Source: Bdellovibrionales bacterium
GTDB lineage: Bacteria; Bdellovibrionota; Bdellovibrionia; Bdellovibrionales; UBA1609
Reading direction: 5' to 3'
Assembly: GCA_016714165.1 (NCBI GenBank)
Contig: JADJNU010000001.1
Location: 372,001-436,000, forward strand
DNA: 64,000 bases
Both the position numbers and the translations under genes were made by a program. Positions 47,224 through 56,246 of the stretch are shown here, piece after piece (within the stretch, counting starts at the first letter, position 1; each line of letters begins with the position of its first letter). Under the pieces are notes generated by a model, which was not told the origin of the DNA, did not search any database, and was given only the letters and a program-made list of their open reading frames with translations.

Positions 47224-48939
47224 TCAAAATTTTAATAACCGCTGTAAAAAGCATGCTTTGTTGTCTGAGAAACTTATGTTCTTACGATGAGTAAGGAGTT
47301 CAATCGCCTGATTCAATTCAATCTTCGAAATGTGCTCAATGTTTTTGTGACTCCCATCTGTTTCGTTAAACCAATGCCAGAGAACGCCCCCCTCTTTTTG
47401 AGGATCCAAATTATCCAGTTTTTCTGTCTTCAAAATTGACTCAGAAACTTTGGTTTTCAGGCCCAGGCCAAAAGGTGATGATTTTTCAACTGTCAAATAT
47501 TTAAGGCGATACATTTTATTGGACAAATTCCCATCTTTGTTCAAATCATCAATGCCATCTAAGGACAAGGGAAGTACCACCAAGTTGGTATTGTCAGAAA
47601 ATGACAGTTTAAAAAAAGACAGAGCCCATTCGAGGTCTTCCTTAATTCCCGAATACAAATCCAATATTTGGCAATTCGAAGCGATGAGGATAGACTTAGC
47701 ATCTGTGTTGCGCTGAACATAAGTTGAGAGATTGTACGGAAAGGAGTTCGTTAGGAAATTGGTCGCCATTTCCTCTGGTGGCCAATTGCTGTTCAAAGTG
47801 ATGAATTCTTTACGAGATGCTATCTCTCCAGATTGTTCCACTGTAGATTGCCCTCTTTCGTCAGGCTGAGTTCTGCGCAGGAAGCTTCCTTCGCAGATAT
47901 CGTGCTTTGAAAAAAACTTGCGCAACCTCAACTGGATACTTCCGTAGTCTGGAACAAAAAAGCCGTTCCCGTTGTCTTCTAGGTCGGAAAAATCCAGGAA
48001 TTTTGGAAAGGAAAGAACTCTTTCCAGGAGAAAGCCTCTTTCTTTATGGTCCATTGCCTGATTGCCGAACTCATGAATTTTCAATCCAATGCTAGATATT
48101 TTACTTTGGCCGCTATTTTTTTGAATTCTCTCAGTCTCAATTGCACAATCGACTTCAATTTTCATTTTGGACAACTCACAGCTTTTTCGGCTTAATTCAA
48201 AATTGAGTATGTCTAGAAACCATTTCCAGTATGCTGTTGATCTGATTTCTTTCGGACACTGATCCCAAACAACGCCAAACCGCGGACTTTGAATTAATTC
48301 AGATCGGGGATTCTTCTCGTCGGTCTTGCCAGTTAAAATAGAATGCATTGATGCGGTTGAGAGCTCAGCAGTTTCAGGGGAGTTCCAAAGACCAAGCTCC
48401 TTGAGACGCTCACTCACGAGCACACAAGGATTACTTTCGTCTGGGATACCTGAGGGGTTGAGATGAAATCCGATGCAAAATCGATTGAAGGAATTGAGAA
48501 TTTCAATTTGAGTTTCTCTTAAAGCGTCTTGGCTTAATTGAACAAAAGGCAAATCTCGCGAATTTGGATAAATCTTCCTACTTTCCTGAGCACAGCGTTC
48601 AGTTAGGTTTTCTTCTGGTTGCTGAGGCACGCACACTTCGCCAAAAATTTTTCCACAGCGAAAAGAAGAGAAGCTTTTGTCACAGTCTCTGCCCCTCAAA
48701 GGACACTTTTTTGAATCCGCGCTGGCCCTCGTCACTCCGCCAATCCAACAGGTATGTGTGGTTTCAATTCGACTAGGCTGCCTTTCGAATCCTAAAGCGA
48801 CAAGTTCCAAAGCCATGAAACCTAGGATAAGGCAAGATGAGAGAGCGAAGCGAAAATGAAATACACGAGTAAGCTTTAATTTCCGTCTGAGAAATCCGAA
48901 AAATAGGCGAAATGGCAGAAGAAATGGGCGTTGAGACAT
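47224..48939 (-). CDS. Secreted or membrane-anchored protein, unknown
   Basis: 571 residues. A basic N-terminus and a hydrophobic segment (ALSSCLILGFMALELVALGF, about residues 32-51) suggest a signal anchor or uncleaved signal peptide. The mature region begins with a cysteine-rich stretch (HTCWIGG, KKCPLRGRDCDKSF, FRCGKIFGEVCVPQ, TERCAQES), likely disulfide bonded in the periplasm. A segment with NGNGFFVPDYGS and one with DLNKDGNLSNKMY (residues near 475; Asp/Asn-Lys-Asp-Gly, partial EF-hand-like) are present. ATG 48939 has no good ribosome site. It is separated by about 140 bases from a DUF3015 gene reading the same way. No family recognised. Confidence 0.6.
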   Translation of the reverse strand: MSQRPFLLPFRLFFGFLRRKLKLTRVFHFRFALSSCLILGFMALELVALGFERQPSRIETTHTCWIGGVTRASADSKKCPLRGRDCDKSFSSFRCGKIFGEVCVPQQPEENLTERCAQESRKIYPNSRDLPFVQLSQDALRETQIEILNSFNRFCIGFHLNPSGIPDESNPCVLVSERLKELGLWNSPETAELSTASMHSILTGKTDEKNPRSELIQSPRFGVVWDQCPKEIRSTAYWKWFLDILNFELSRKSCELSKMKIEVDCAIETERIQKNSGQSKISSIGLKIHEFGNQAMDHKERGFLLERVLSFPKFLDFSDLEDNGNGFFVPDYGSIQLRLRKFFSKHDICEGSFLRRTQPDERGQSTVEQSGEIASRKEFITLNSNWPPEEMATNFLTNSFPYNLSTYVQRNTDAKSILIASNCQILDLYSGIKEDLEWALSFFKLSFSDNTNLVVLPLSLDGIDDLNKDGNLSNKMYRLKYLTVEKSSPFGLGLKTKVSESILKTEKLDNLDPQKEGGVLWHWFNETDGSHKNIEHISKIELNQAIELLTHRKNISFSDNKACFLQRLLKF

Positions 48940-49034
48940 AATGATGGCGATACTAGCACAAAATAAATCCCATCGGATTCCTGATTGAAAATTATATAGA
49001 GTTAAAAGAGGGATTTTTTTTCAAGGAAATGAGC

Positions 49035-49058
49035 CCTCCGCACCAAGCGAGGCGGAGG
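49035..49058. other. Inverted repeat downstream of the DUF3015 gene
   Basis: CCTCCGC at 49035-49041 pairs with GCGGAGG at 49052-49058 with a ten-base loop. It is 25 bases past the stop of the leftward DUF3015 gene, where a terminator is expected. On that transcript, however, it is followed by an A run rather than a U run, so it is not a canonical intrinsic terminator; it may stabilise the 3' end. Confidence 0.4.
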
Positions 49059-49082
49059 ACTTATCTTGTTATAATCGGTCAA

Positions 49083-49505
49083 TTAGCCGCAGAAATCTTT
49101 TAGGTTCTTATAAAGCTCAACTCCGTTTTGGGCTGGTGCCACAACGGTTCTGTACTGCGACTGAATTCGAGCAGTGTTCTTGCAGCCCATGACTTCAGTA
49201 AGACCTTCAACATACTCGCCTTCGCCAGAAGCCAATTCTTGTTTTAGGTTTGAATAGTTGTTGATGACGTAGTTGGCGGCTTCTTGCTCATTGGCTGCAA
49301 AAGAAAGTTGCTTACATCCAATGGTGCCAGTTGTCATGCCGAACGCTGGAGGAACAAACATATTGGTTGTTCCACGAGTGGTGGTACCAATCATGGTTTC
49401 AGAATCAGTCACTTCCCAGCCAAGTCCGCATCCGTCCATGGTATCTTTCGCTTGGCTCACCAATGGGAAAGCCAACAAGATTGCTCCGATAATAATACTG
49501 CGCAT
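49083..49505 (-). CDS. DUF3015 family secreted protein
   Basis: 140 residues with a signal peptide (MRSIIIGAILLAFPLVSQA). The mature part begins DGCGLGWEVTDSETMIGTTTRGTTNMF, the DUF3015 signature: a Cys-Gly start, Thr-rich stretches, then GTIGCKQLSFAANEQEAANYVI. The family occurs in proteobacteria and Bdellovibrio relatives as small secreted proteins of unknown function; its four cysteines probably form two disulfides. ATG 49505 has GGAGG six bases upstream. It sits alone between unknown genes on the same strand. The family call is confident; the role is unknown. Confidence 0.85.
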   Translation of the reverse strand: MRSIIIGAILLAFPLVSQAKDTMDGCGLGWEVTDSETMIGTTTRGTTNMFVPPAFGMTTGTIGCKQLSFAANEQEAANYVINNYSNLKQELASGEGEYVEGLTEVMGCKNTARIQSQYRTVVAPAQNGVELYKNLKDFCG

Positions 49506-49569
49506 AAGTTCCTCCTTAAGGAATTGTTAGTTTTGTATATAGATCACTGTATCTATTCAGGAGGAGGAA

Positions 49570-51573
49570 TCAACGGAAATAAGAGATCCATTCAAATCGA
49601 ATTTCAAACCAGTCTGGCCGATTGAGAGAATGATCGTAGTTTAAAATTGTAGCTTGGCGGAGTTCTTGATTTCGGGCTAGGGCAAAGGAGTGTTCGACTC
49701 GAAATTCATAGTCGCGAGCGTTCAGGTTCCAATTTTTTGAATTCCATAGGATTCTCCCAAGAAGTCGGATCTTATAGGGGGCAAATGGGTTCCAAAGCCA
49801 TCCGCTTTCGATGCCGGGACGCAGGCGATATCCACGCGGCAATCTCGAATGCGCTTCCGCACGGGAAATACCGAGCGAGTAGAGTCGATGGGTCGCGCCT
49901 CCAAGAGAGAGCCCGTAGCCGCCTTCAAAACTCCCAACAAGGCAGTCCTGGCATTCGAGTCCCTTTTCTGTTTCAAAAGCCCAGCGCAGACGCCAAGAGG
50001 GGCTTCGATTGAAATGGTTGAGAGGAAAGAGAGATGTGGAAGAAATCAATCCAAGCTCTTGAATTTTAATCGTTTTTTGATCCAATTGAAGTTCTATCCA
50101 GGGAAATTCAATCTCGGAAAAAGGGGAGTAGCCTAAATCACTTCCCAATAGATCATGGTAAGCAGACCGAATTTTAATTCTCCCAATGCCTCGAGGCTCG
50201 GCCATCGTATCAGTTTGAGAATCGAGGCTTCCCAGGCTGGTATGGACGGAATACGAATCGTGGCCAAGGTCGGGCTGTGACCGCAAGAGTCTGTTTGGAA
50301 TTTGGGCTTCAGGGGTTTTTTGAGGATCGCGAGAACGTAACAATAAGAGATTATTTTCAATTTTTTGATCTTCTTCGGACCAGTTCTTTTTCTTTTTGGC
50401 TTTCAGATACAACATGGACAATAGGCCAGTATCGAGAACCTCGGGCGAGAATTGATTTTTCAGATCATTCTCGCTTTGAGGTCTTATGAGTTTTTGATAG
50501 TTCCTGAGTTCGGTTCGCGACAGCAATCCATATCGGAGTTGCAGCTGATGGAAAAGCGAGGGCCGAAAATGAACTTCGCGGACGATTCCGGGGAAGGCAT
50601 TGACCTGTTTGATTGTCTCCCCTGGAATGACATAGATCCGATGTTGAGTGATATTCCAATCTGTTCGAACAGCCTCAATCGCTCGAAGAATTTGGTAAGA
50701 GCAATTCTTGTCAAAAAAATAATATTTGAAGTGGGAGTTAATTTCCAATTCCCAAAGGTGTCCAATCAGGCGATTGGTTTCGATTGCGGTCAGATTGAGG
50801 TCGTATTCCCAGAGGTCGCGGCTCTCTGAATTGATGTATTCATTCACCTTTTTGTAGTAGGGTTCGGTTGACCAAATTCCGCGATACCCTCCAAATACTC
50901 CCATGTACATAAAAGCGAGGAGATTTGAATCTGGAGGAGTCCATGCAGCAAAATTCACTCCTGTATCAAGAAGTGCATTTGTTCGCTTTGATCGAATTTT
51001 TAAAAAGCTGTGTCCAAACATGCTGGCGGGATTATTTGGATAGGCGCTGGAAAAGACGAGAGTCAATCCGGTCGGCTCTTGAAATCGATTGAGAAACTTC
51101 TTAAAAAGAGGACATTCAACCTCTTGAATTTTAAGTTGAAATGTGTCTCGAAGAAGACGAAACCTCTCCGGAAATGCGCACTGAGGGTGAAGTTTGAGAT
51201 CCGTCAATTTCAGATCTTGATCAAAGGCATTGATTGAGGCAATGAGCTCCGCCAAAGGATTGAACTTGCCATCCTGTGCGAAAAAGAATCCGGACCCATC
51301 GAGTTCGCTGCGATGCCCACCCCGATAGGGAAGATAGTGCAGGGCGCGCAACCACGCGGCTGATTGAGCGAACTGGTCGAGTGGCGCCGACGCAGCGAGA
51401 GACGACGACAGGGCGAATTCAGTATCACCCCGCTTTCCAATTTCATCCCTGGTTTGTGGCCTTGCAGACAATGATACCAGGAAGCTGAAACACCAGATAA
51501 AACTAATCGCGAATAGCCTCAGTTGTAACAGTGGACTCCTGGTCCTGCCAGTTAACTCTCGAAATCTTTTCAT
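49570..51573 (-). CDS. DUF4105/Lnb-like N-terminal domain fused to a C-terminal barrel
   Basis: About 667 residues. A signal-type segment (AISFIWCFSFLVSLSA) is followed by the DUF4105 (Lnb N-terminal periplasmic) domain: YPNNPASMFGHSFLKI with the conserved His, GVFGGYRG, WEYDLNLTAIE and DKNCSYQILRAIEA with the conserved Cys. The His and Cys are the expected catalytic pair of Lnb-type proteins, one of which is reported as a lipoprotein N-acyltransferase. The last 250 residues are barrel-like, ending in FEWISYFR. ATG 51573 is chosen over 51594 because it is followed by the basic n-region; it still overlaps the small lipoprotein upstream by 71 bases. It could act on the many lipoproteins in this organism, but that is inference. 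Confidence 0.72.
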   Translation of the reverse strand: MKRFRELTGRTRSPLLQLRLFAISFIWCFSFLVSLSARPQTRDEIGKRGDTEFALSSSLAASAPLDQFAQSAAWLRALHYLPYRGGHRSELDGSGFFFAQDGKFNPLAELIASINAFDQDLKLTDLKLHPQCAFPERFRLLRDTFQLKIQEVECPLFKKFLNRFQEPTGLTLVFSSAYPNNPASMFGHSFLKIRSKRTNALLDTGVNFAAWTPPDSNLLAFMYMGVFGGYRGIWSTEPYYKKVNEYINSESRDLWEYDLNLTAIETNRLIGHLWELEINSHFKYYFFDKNCSYQILRAIEAVRTDWNITQHRIYVIPGETIKQVNAFPGIVREVHFRPSLFHQLQLRYGLLSRTELRNYQKLIRPQSENDLKNQFSPEVLDTGLLSMLYLKAKKKKNWSEEDQKIENNLLLLRSRDPQKTPEAQIPNRLLRSQPDLGHDSYSVHTSLGSLDSQTDTMAEPRGIGRIKIRSAYHDLLGSDLGYSPFSEIEFPWIELQLDQKTIKIQELGLISSTSLFPLNHFNRSPSWRLRWAFETEKGLECQDCLVGSFEGGYGLSLGGATHRLYSLGISRAEAHSRLPRGYRLRPGIESGWLWNPFAPYKIRLLGRILWNSKNWNLNARDYEFRVEHSFALARNQELRQATILNYDHSLNRPDWFEIRFEWISYFR

Positions 51574-51886
51574 CCTGCAATTCAATGGCTTCATTATTCA
51601 AGCTCTTCTTAGCTAGGCGCAAGGCATCCGCTCGAAATAGGGCGCGCTGTGCGGTTGTGGGCATCGTCAAGTAAAACCAGCAACTGCCTCCCAGGCCGAT
51701 TGCAGTGATTATACAGAGCGGTTTAATTGCGCCCCCAATCGGGTAGCTCTTTTCCACCTTCACGACTTCGTTCTGCCCCTTTTGGTTGGTCATTTTGCCT
51801 TCGTATCCCAGCCGAATTGTCGCGCAGCCTGTGAACGAAAAAACAAGAAGACTCAAAGTAATGGAATCAAAAACTGACTTCACCAT
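51503..51886 (-). CDS. Small lipoprotein
   Basis: 127 residues with a signal peptide ending in FSFTGC, a strong lipobox. The mature part is short and charged, with one hydrophobic stretch (PLCIITAIGLGGSCWFYLTMP) that may be a second membrane contact, and a helical tail (ALFRADALRLAKKSLNNEA). GGGAGGA lies directly before ATG 51886; GTG 51883 would give better spacing. Its 3' end overlaps the start of the Lnb-like gene by 71 bases, which suggests they are translated together. No family recognised. Confidence 0.65.
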   Translation of the reverse strand: MVKSVFDSITLSLLVFSFTGCATIRLGYEGKMTNQKGQNEVVKVEKSYPIGGAIKPLCIITAIGLGGSCWFYLTMPTTAQRALFRADALRLAKKSLNNEAIELQDEKISRVNWQDQESTVTTEAIRD

Positions 51887-51930
51887 TCCTCCCTTGCAAG
51901 AGCCCCCAATCTAGTGAATTCTTTTTTGTT

Positions 51931-52788
51931 ATGAAAGATAAAAAAGCATTTTATTTAATTCTGCGCTTTGGCATGCTCATTTTTTTGACAAACCTCGGTT
52001 GCTCGAACCTCTTGTATTATCCGACAAGATCGATTTATGTGGATATGAACAAGTTGAAGCCCCTGCCAGAGGAAGTGTCTTTTGAACTTGAAAAAGGACA
52101 GAGCATTCACGGTTGGTATTTTCAATCCCAAAACAATCTCCCTCGATCGGTCGTAGTATTTTTTCATGGAAATGGGCAGAATCGTTCTGCCCACTTTTAT
52201 TCGCTCTATTGGCTGCTCAAAGAGGGCCATGATTTGGCCATTTTCGATTATCCTGGATATGGACAGACAGAGGGTCAGCCGTCCCCTCAGAATACCGTAA
52301 AAACAGCCATGGGCGCCATAAACTATGTGCGCAGACTAAAGCCAGGACTTCCCCTGATTGTTTACGGTCACAGTCTAGGAGGCGCTATCGCCATGCGGGC
52401 TGTTTGGGAGTTGCGATCAGACTTTCTGCCAAAAATTCTCGTGGTAGACAGCTCCTTTTTGTCCTATCAGAATACGGCGCGAGCGATCATGTCTAAATCT
52501 CCATGGACCTGGGCGCTACAGCCCTTTTCGGCATTCCTATTCAGCGATGAGTGGGCTCCAGCTCAGCGAGTTTCTGAAATGGCTGGAACCAAGATCATTG
52601 TGATTCACTCGAAAAAAGATGAGATCATTCCCTTTGCAATGGGTAAGGAAATCTTTGAGGCAGCCTCCTTTCCAAAGGAATTCTGGCAAAAGGAAGCTGG
52701 CGGTCACAATGAGTCCTTTTCTGATTCAGAAGGGGCAGCACTCAAGGTAAGGCTCCTCAAATCGCTTTCAGAGTCTTTAAATAACTAA
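51931..52788 (+). CDS. Alpha/beta-hydrolase lipoprotein
   Basis: 285 residues. A signal peptide ends in TNLGC, a good lipobox, so the enzyme is anchored at the envelope. The alpha/beta-hydrolase fold is clear: the oxyanion-type VVVFFHGNGQNRSAHF, then DLAIFDYPGYGQTEG, the nucleophile elbow YGHSLGGAIAM (Ser about 149), the acid in HSKKDEIIPF and the catalytic His in EAGGHNESFS. This is the BEM46/serine-aminopeptidase-like group of small hydrolases. No ribosome site is obvious before ATG 51931. It is divergent from the small lipoprotein gene at 51886. The substrate, ester or amide, is unknown. Confidence 0.85.
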   Translation: MKDKKAFYLILRFGMLIFLTNLGCSNLLYYPTRSIYVDMNKLKPLPEEVSFELEKGQSIHGWYFQSQNNLPRSVVVFFHGNGQNRSAHFYSLYWLLKEGHDLAIFDYPGYGQTEGQPSPQNTVKTAMGAINYVRRLKPGLPLIVYGHSLGGAIAMRAVWELRSDFLPKILVVDSSFLSYQNTARAIMSKSPWTWALQPFSAFLFSDEWAPAQRVSEMAGTKIIVIHSKKDEIIPFAMGKEIFEAASFPKEFWQKEAGGHNESFSDSEGAALKVRLLKSLSESLNN

Positions 52789-53089
52789 AACCTCAGGATG
52801 AATTGATTGGACCCGATGAATCCTTCTCGGCTGCCAAATACCCTCAAAATCAGGCGAGGGAAGGCAGTCCTGTGACAATTATCGTCCCCCGTTTTGACAA
52901 AACTTCAGGCTCGCAATCTTAGAATCATCTTCTGGGTCAGCTTTTATTTTGGGCTATCCATAAGAAGTGACAAGTCAATTTGAAATACTCAAGGGGCTCT
53001 AATTGATCTGGAACAGGGATTTGCAGAATGAGGGAGGCCAATCCAGGTTTTGGCTTAATCCTAGTCACAGACCGCTAAGGAGTATTTTT
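52789..53089. other. Intergenic region before the 53-kb gene
   Basis: About 300 bases without a recognisable gene. TTGACA at 52894-52899 is a perfect -35 hexamer; TAGAAT at 52920-52925 is a possible -10, but the 20-base spacer is too long to be convincing. The last bases hold TAAGGAG at 53076-53082, the ribosome site of the next gene. No RNA gene or repeat was seen. Confidence 0.4.
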
Positions 53090-54283
53090 GTGAATGAGGC
53101 ATTGTGCAAGATGAAAACAGATAAGGTGATGATTGGAAAGTCGGAAGATATATCATTTTTGAAATCGGTCTACGCAATACTCATCCTTGTCATGATAATT
53201 GGCAGTACCCGTGAAGTTATTGCGCGTGAATCAAAGTCTCAAGGTGCAGCGGATACTTCTGTCTTAAGTGCCGAAGTGACGAAGGGCGTATCAGGGAATG
53301 ATCTGACATCCAACTTTTCGACAGAACCTGCGGATCTACCAGAGATTAGTTTGGAAGAAGGAGAGCGGGTCAGACTCCGTTTAAAACATCAAATCGATCT
53401 TCTTTTGTCGCCTCCAGATTCGAGTTTGATGTCTGAATATCTCGCTCTAGATTCAAACTTGAGACAAAAATTTAACACCAAACGCCTGGGAATATTGAGA
53501 GCTCTTGCGGGAATTTTATCTAAAGGACGCCTTGTTTTTGGATTACATGGTTTTGTGAAAGGTAAGTATCATCAAATTCGAAATAGAGATCAGTCTGGGA
53601 AAACCACAGATGCTTTAACAGATATTTTTCCGCCCACCCAGAGGCGCTCGGTGGCAGAACATGGCCTTGCTGTAGTGAGAGATATAGTTGGTGCTGTCGA
53701 TAAATTTCTCCTTTCTCAAGTGAATCTCCTTATTGAATCAAACGAAGTTGGCTTTGTTATGGGACTCGCTCCCATTCTCGAGGCAGGCGCAGCAAAATGG
53801 GGCTATGGCGGAGCGCCGCTGTCTGTTTATTTAAGTGTGGGATATAACTCCCATGAGAATAGTTATGTTTTTGATATTGCGAGAGGGAGCGAATACTTTG
53901 AGAGCGCAATGTCTGTATTTGTTATTGGAGGACTCAATATTCAGACGGGCGTCTACTTACTTTCCAGCAAATTGGAGAGAGATCATCAGTCTCGAACGGG
54001 GACAACATTTTATCCACCAGTTGCACCCATGTACGTTAAAGTTACACAATCAGGAGATTATGCGAGTGCAGGAATGAGTACGACCTTCCCTCCATTGGGT
54101 GGAGATCTTTTCACCTGGCAAAACAAAGGGTCTCAAGTATCTGTGTTGAGAGTTAAGATTTCAAAACACATTCCTGGCTTTGTTCGTTGGACTTGGGGCG
54201 GAATTCCAAATCTGGGAATTGTTTGGCAGAAGGTCAGCAACGTAGTGGCAGAGTTGAAATCCCGTTCTCAAACTTGGGATTGA
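53090..54283 (+). CDS. Secreted protein, unknown
   Basis: About 397 residues. GTG 53090 is chosen because TAAGGAG at 53076-53082 is seven bases upstream; the longer frame from 53003 uses that site as codons. A membrane segment (SVYAILILVMIIGSTREVIA) is followed by an Ala-cut signal peptide end (REVIARES). The body has an Asp/Leu-rich helical part (LRLKHQIDLLLSPPDSSLM, NTKRLGILRALAGILSKGR) and a later glycine-rich, beta-like part (GGAPLSVYLSVGYNSHENSY, MSVFVIGGLNIQTGVY). I see no conserved motif that names a family. It is followed after 200 bases by a response regulator gene, to which it is not obviously related. Confidence 0.55.
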   Translation: MNEALCKMKTDKVMIGKSEDISFLKSVYAILILVMIIGSTREVIARESKSQGAADTSVLSAEVTKGVSGNDLTSNFSTEPADLPEISLEEGERVRLRLKHQIDLLLSPPDSSLMSEYLALDSNLRQKFNTKRLGILRALAGILSKGRLVFGLHGFVKGKYHQIRNRDQSGKTTDALTDIFPPTQRRSVAEHGLAVVRDIVGAVDKFLLSQVNLLIESNEVGFVMGLAPILEAGAAKWGYGGAPLSVYLSVGYNSHENSYVFDIARGSEYFESAMSVFVIGGLNIQTGVYLLSSKLERDHQSRTGTTFYPPVAPMYVKVTQSGDYASAGMSTTFPPLGGDLFTWQNKGSQVSVLRVKISKHIPGFVRWTWGGIPNLGIVWQKVSNVVAELKSRSQTWD

Positions 54284-54485
54284 TTGAAGAAATCCTCTCC
54301 GTCGACTTCTGCTGGTTTGTGTCGCCAAGCAGTTATTGGGGGTAGATTTGCGGATATTCAATAAGTGAGATTCACAAATTCAGATTGAGACTTTTGAAAA
54401 TACGGGCAATAGTAAGAACTGTCTCATATCTGAGGTTCATGAGGGAGTCCTGCGCGAGGAAGAGCGAGCGAGAGATGGGGGTAGT

Positions 54486-54866
54486 GTGGGGTCACTTGAG
54501 AAAAAATTGATCTTAGTGGTTGATGATGAGCCTCTGCTTCGAGAGATTGTGAGAACCTTGGTAGAGGATGAGGGGGGCAGTGTTATTGAGGCTTCTGATG
54601 GAGACTCTGCATTTGCGATTTTGCAAGCGCAAAAGGTGGATTTAGTGATTTCAGATGTTCGTATGCCCATTGTAAGTGGAGAAGAGTTGGCACGAAAGAT
54701 CAGATCCACTGATCCAAGGATCCCCGTTATTATTCTGATGACGGGTTTTTCTGATTTGGATCTTGATACGGCGAAAAAAATTGGGGTGAGAACGGTGTTA
54801 TCGAAGCCTTTCAATTCGGAAGAGTTTATGAAAGAAGTAATTGCATCCTTGGCTGAGGCCGAATAG
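54486..54866 (+). CDS. CheY-like single-domain response regulator
   Basis: 126 residues with the receiver-domain pattern: acidic pair Asp13-Asp14 in LILVVDDEPLLRE, the phosphoacceptor Asp57 in DLVISDVRMP, Thr86 in ILMTGFS and Lys107 in TVLSKPF. There is no DNA-binding or output domain, so it probably acts by protein binding, as CheY does. GTG 54486 is close to a GA-rich stretch. No histidine kinase is nearby. It converges with the exported HD gene, 28 bases between stops, where an imperfect stem (AGATCAC with GTGATCT) could serve as terminator. Its target, possibly a motor or envelope regulator, is unknown. Confidence 0.9.
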   Translation: MGSLEKKLILVVDDEPLLREIVRTLVEDEGGSVIEASDGDSAFAILQAQKVDLVISDVRMPIVSGEELARKIRSTDPRIPVIILMTGFSDLDLDTAKKIGVRTVLSKPFNSEEFMKEVIASLAEAE

Positions 54867-54905
54867 ATCACTTATTCTGACTTTTTTCAGTTTTCATTGT
54901 GATCT
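54865..54905. terminator. Possible stem between convergent genes
   Basis: AGATCAC at 54865-54871 pairs with GTGATCT at 54899-54905, with a smaller stem (CTGA with TCAG, 54877-54890) inside the loop. It spans the end of the response regulator gene and overlaps the last codons of the leftward HD gene, so it is speculative as a terminator. Confidence 0.3.
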
Positions 54906-56081
54906 TCCTTCTTGTAGCACTCCATTGTTGGCGACGACCACTTCCCTGCATTGAATGGACTTGTCCACCGGGATCTTTGAAGACCTTCTTCCTCGATTTT
55001 GATTCACAAAATGCAATGCGTAATAGGGATCTGAAAGGAGGCGATCCAGTTCATCCCACATGGGCTGAAGTTCAGTCTCCTCCCCACGATAGAGAATTTC
55101 CTTAAAGACTTTCTGTTCCAGCATATATTTACTTACTTTACTCGGCAAGTTTAGGAAAAAGTCCGCAAGACCCTGTCGAACATTGCTAATTCGATCAGCC
55201 AACTTCAAAGCCACCGAAAGTCGATCTGTTCGGGTCCTTCTATAGGTATTTTTCAAAATATCTTCAGGGCTCAATCCGACCTGATCCTTGTCGCTATTAT
55301 TTAATTTAGTGACCCCCAGGACTATTCGGGCAAGTTGAGAGGAAAACAAGTCCTCTATCTCTTCATAAGTCGCGTCGGTATCTTCGATGACATCATGAAT
55401 GAGTGCCGCGCTTCCCAGTACAAGTCCCTCAATTGAATCCTTAGGTCCAAATCCAAACTCTCTTAGTACTGCTTTGACATTGTTCAAGTGCCTCGTATAG
55501 GACTCGCCAGCGTATTCTTGCTGGTTTTCAGCTACATGCTTTTGATGAGAATATCTGATTACGGCTTTGTGCTGGGCCTTGAGCTGCAAAACGAAATTAT
55601 TTATTTTGCTGATTTTTGCAATCAGTTTAGAATGAGCGGGAATCGTCGCCAAAATTGATCGAATGTCGGTTTGATCCCGAAGAGCAAATTGAGAGATTTT
55701 TTCCAGCAAGCTTGAGAATTCATTCAACTCATCTAGAGTGTCAAACGAATCAAGTATGTAGATTAGATGGTCATGCCGAAACCAAGGAGAAAGATAATTC
55801 GAAGAAGGGATGGTCGATCTGGACGAGCTATTGGACAACATTGACCCCACAAGATCATAGTATTTAATCACAGCTTCGATTTTAGCTTGGTGAAGAAGGT
55901 CGGTCTCACCCTGTTGATCACTTCTGTACAGATCAAATAAATCTGAAAGTTTTTTGGTTCTCATCTGCAGCGATCCGCTCTCGTTCGCTAGACCGGGCCA
56001 TGAAAAAGAAATTAAAAATACGCAAAACACAGGCATAAAAAAACGAGTATTCACGAACAGTTTCCTCTCAGGATTTTCCAT
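54894..56081 (-). CDS. Exported RelA/SpoT-type HD hydrolase
   Basis: 395 residues. Residues about 196-310 are the HD hydrolase domain of (p)ppGpp-degrading RelA/SpoT/Mesh1 enzymes: His198 in YTRHLNNVKAVL, the ALIHDVIEDTDATYEEI motif (His229-Asp230 and Glu233-Asp234), the VLGVTKL motif and KLADRISNVRQ with Asp306. All metal ligands appear present. Unusually, the protein begins with a signal peptide (NTRFFMPVFCVFLISFSWPGLANES) before the domain, so it is predicted to leave the cytoplasm. An SD-like GGAG precedes ATG 56081. It lies downstream of the adenylation and MBOAT-like genes on the same strand, 165 bases apart. The enzymatic target outside the cytoplasm is unknown; (p)ppGpp is not expected there. 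Confidence 0.72.
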   Translation of the reverse strand: MENPERKLFVNTRFFMPVFCVFLISFSWPGLANESGSLQMRTKKLSDLFDLYRSDQQGETDLLHQAKIEAVIKYYDLVGSMLSNSSSRSTIPSSNYLSPWFRHDHLIYILDSFDTLDELNEFSSLLEKISQFALRDQTDIRSILATIPAHSKLIAKISKINNFVLQLKAQHKAVIRYSHQKHVAENQQEYAGESYTRHLNNVKAVLREFGFGPKDSIEGLVLGSAALIHDVIEDTDATYEEIEDLFSSQLARIVLGVTKLNNSDKDQVGLSPEDILKNTYRRTRTDRLSVALKLADRISNVRQGLADFFLNLPSKVSKYMLEQKVFKEILYRGEETELQPMWDELDRLLSDPYYALHFVNQNRGRRSSKIPVDKSIQCREVVVANNGVLQEGRSQ

Positions 56082-56246
56082 TTACTCCAACCGACAAAGA
56101 GAAGGCCATGACTATCCTTGTTTGTGAGAAAAAGATAGAGGAATCAGGCTTTAGATTCCCGAAACTCCAATTTGAGATTGGTAAAAGATGAGCAAATGGT
56201 TAGAACAGAAAAGTTTCCATGGCAAAATGAAAAATCGTATCAGTGC

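Noticed and set aside
49035..49058. Perfect hairpin as a Rho-independent terminator
   Set aside because: The expected U tract is missing on the leftward transcript, where an A run follows instead; kept only as an inverted repeat.
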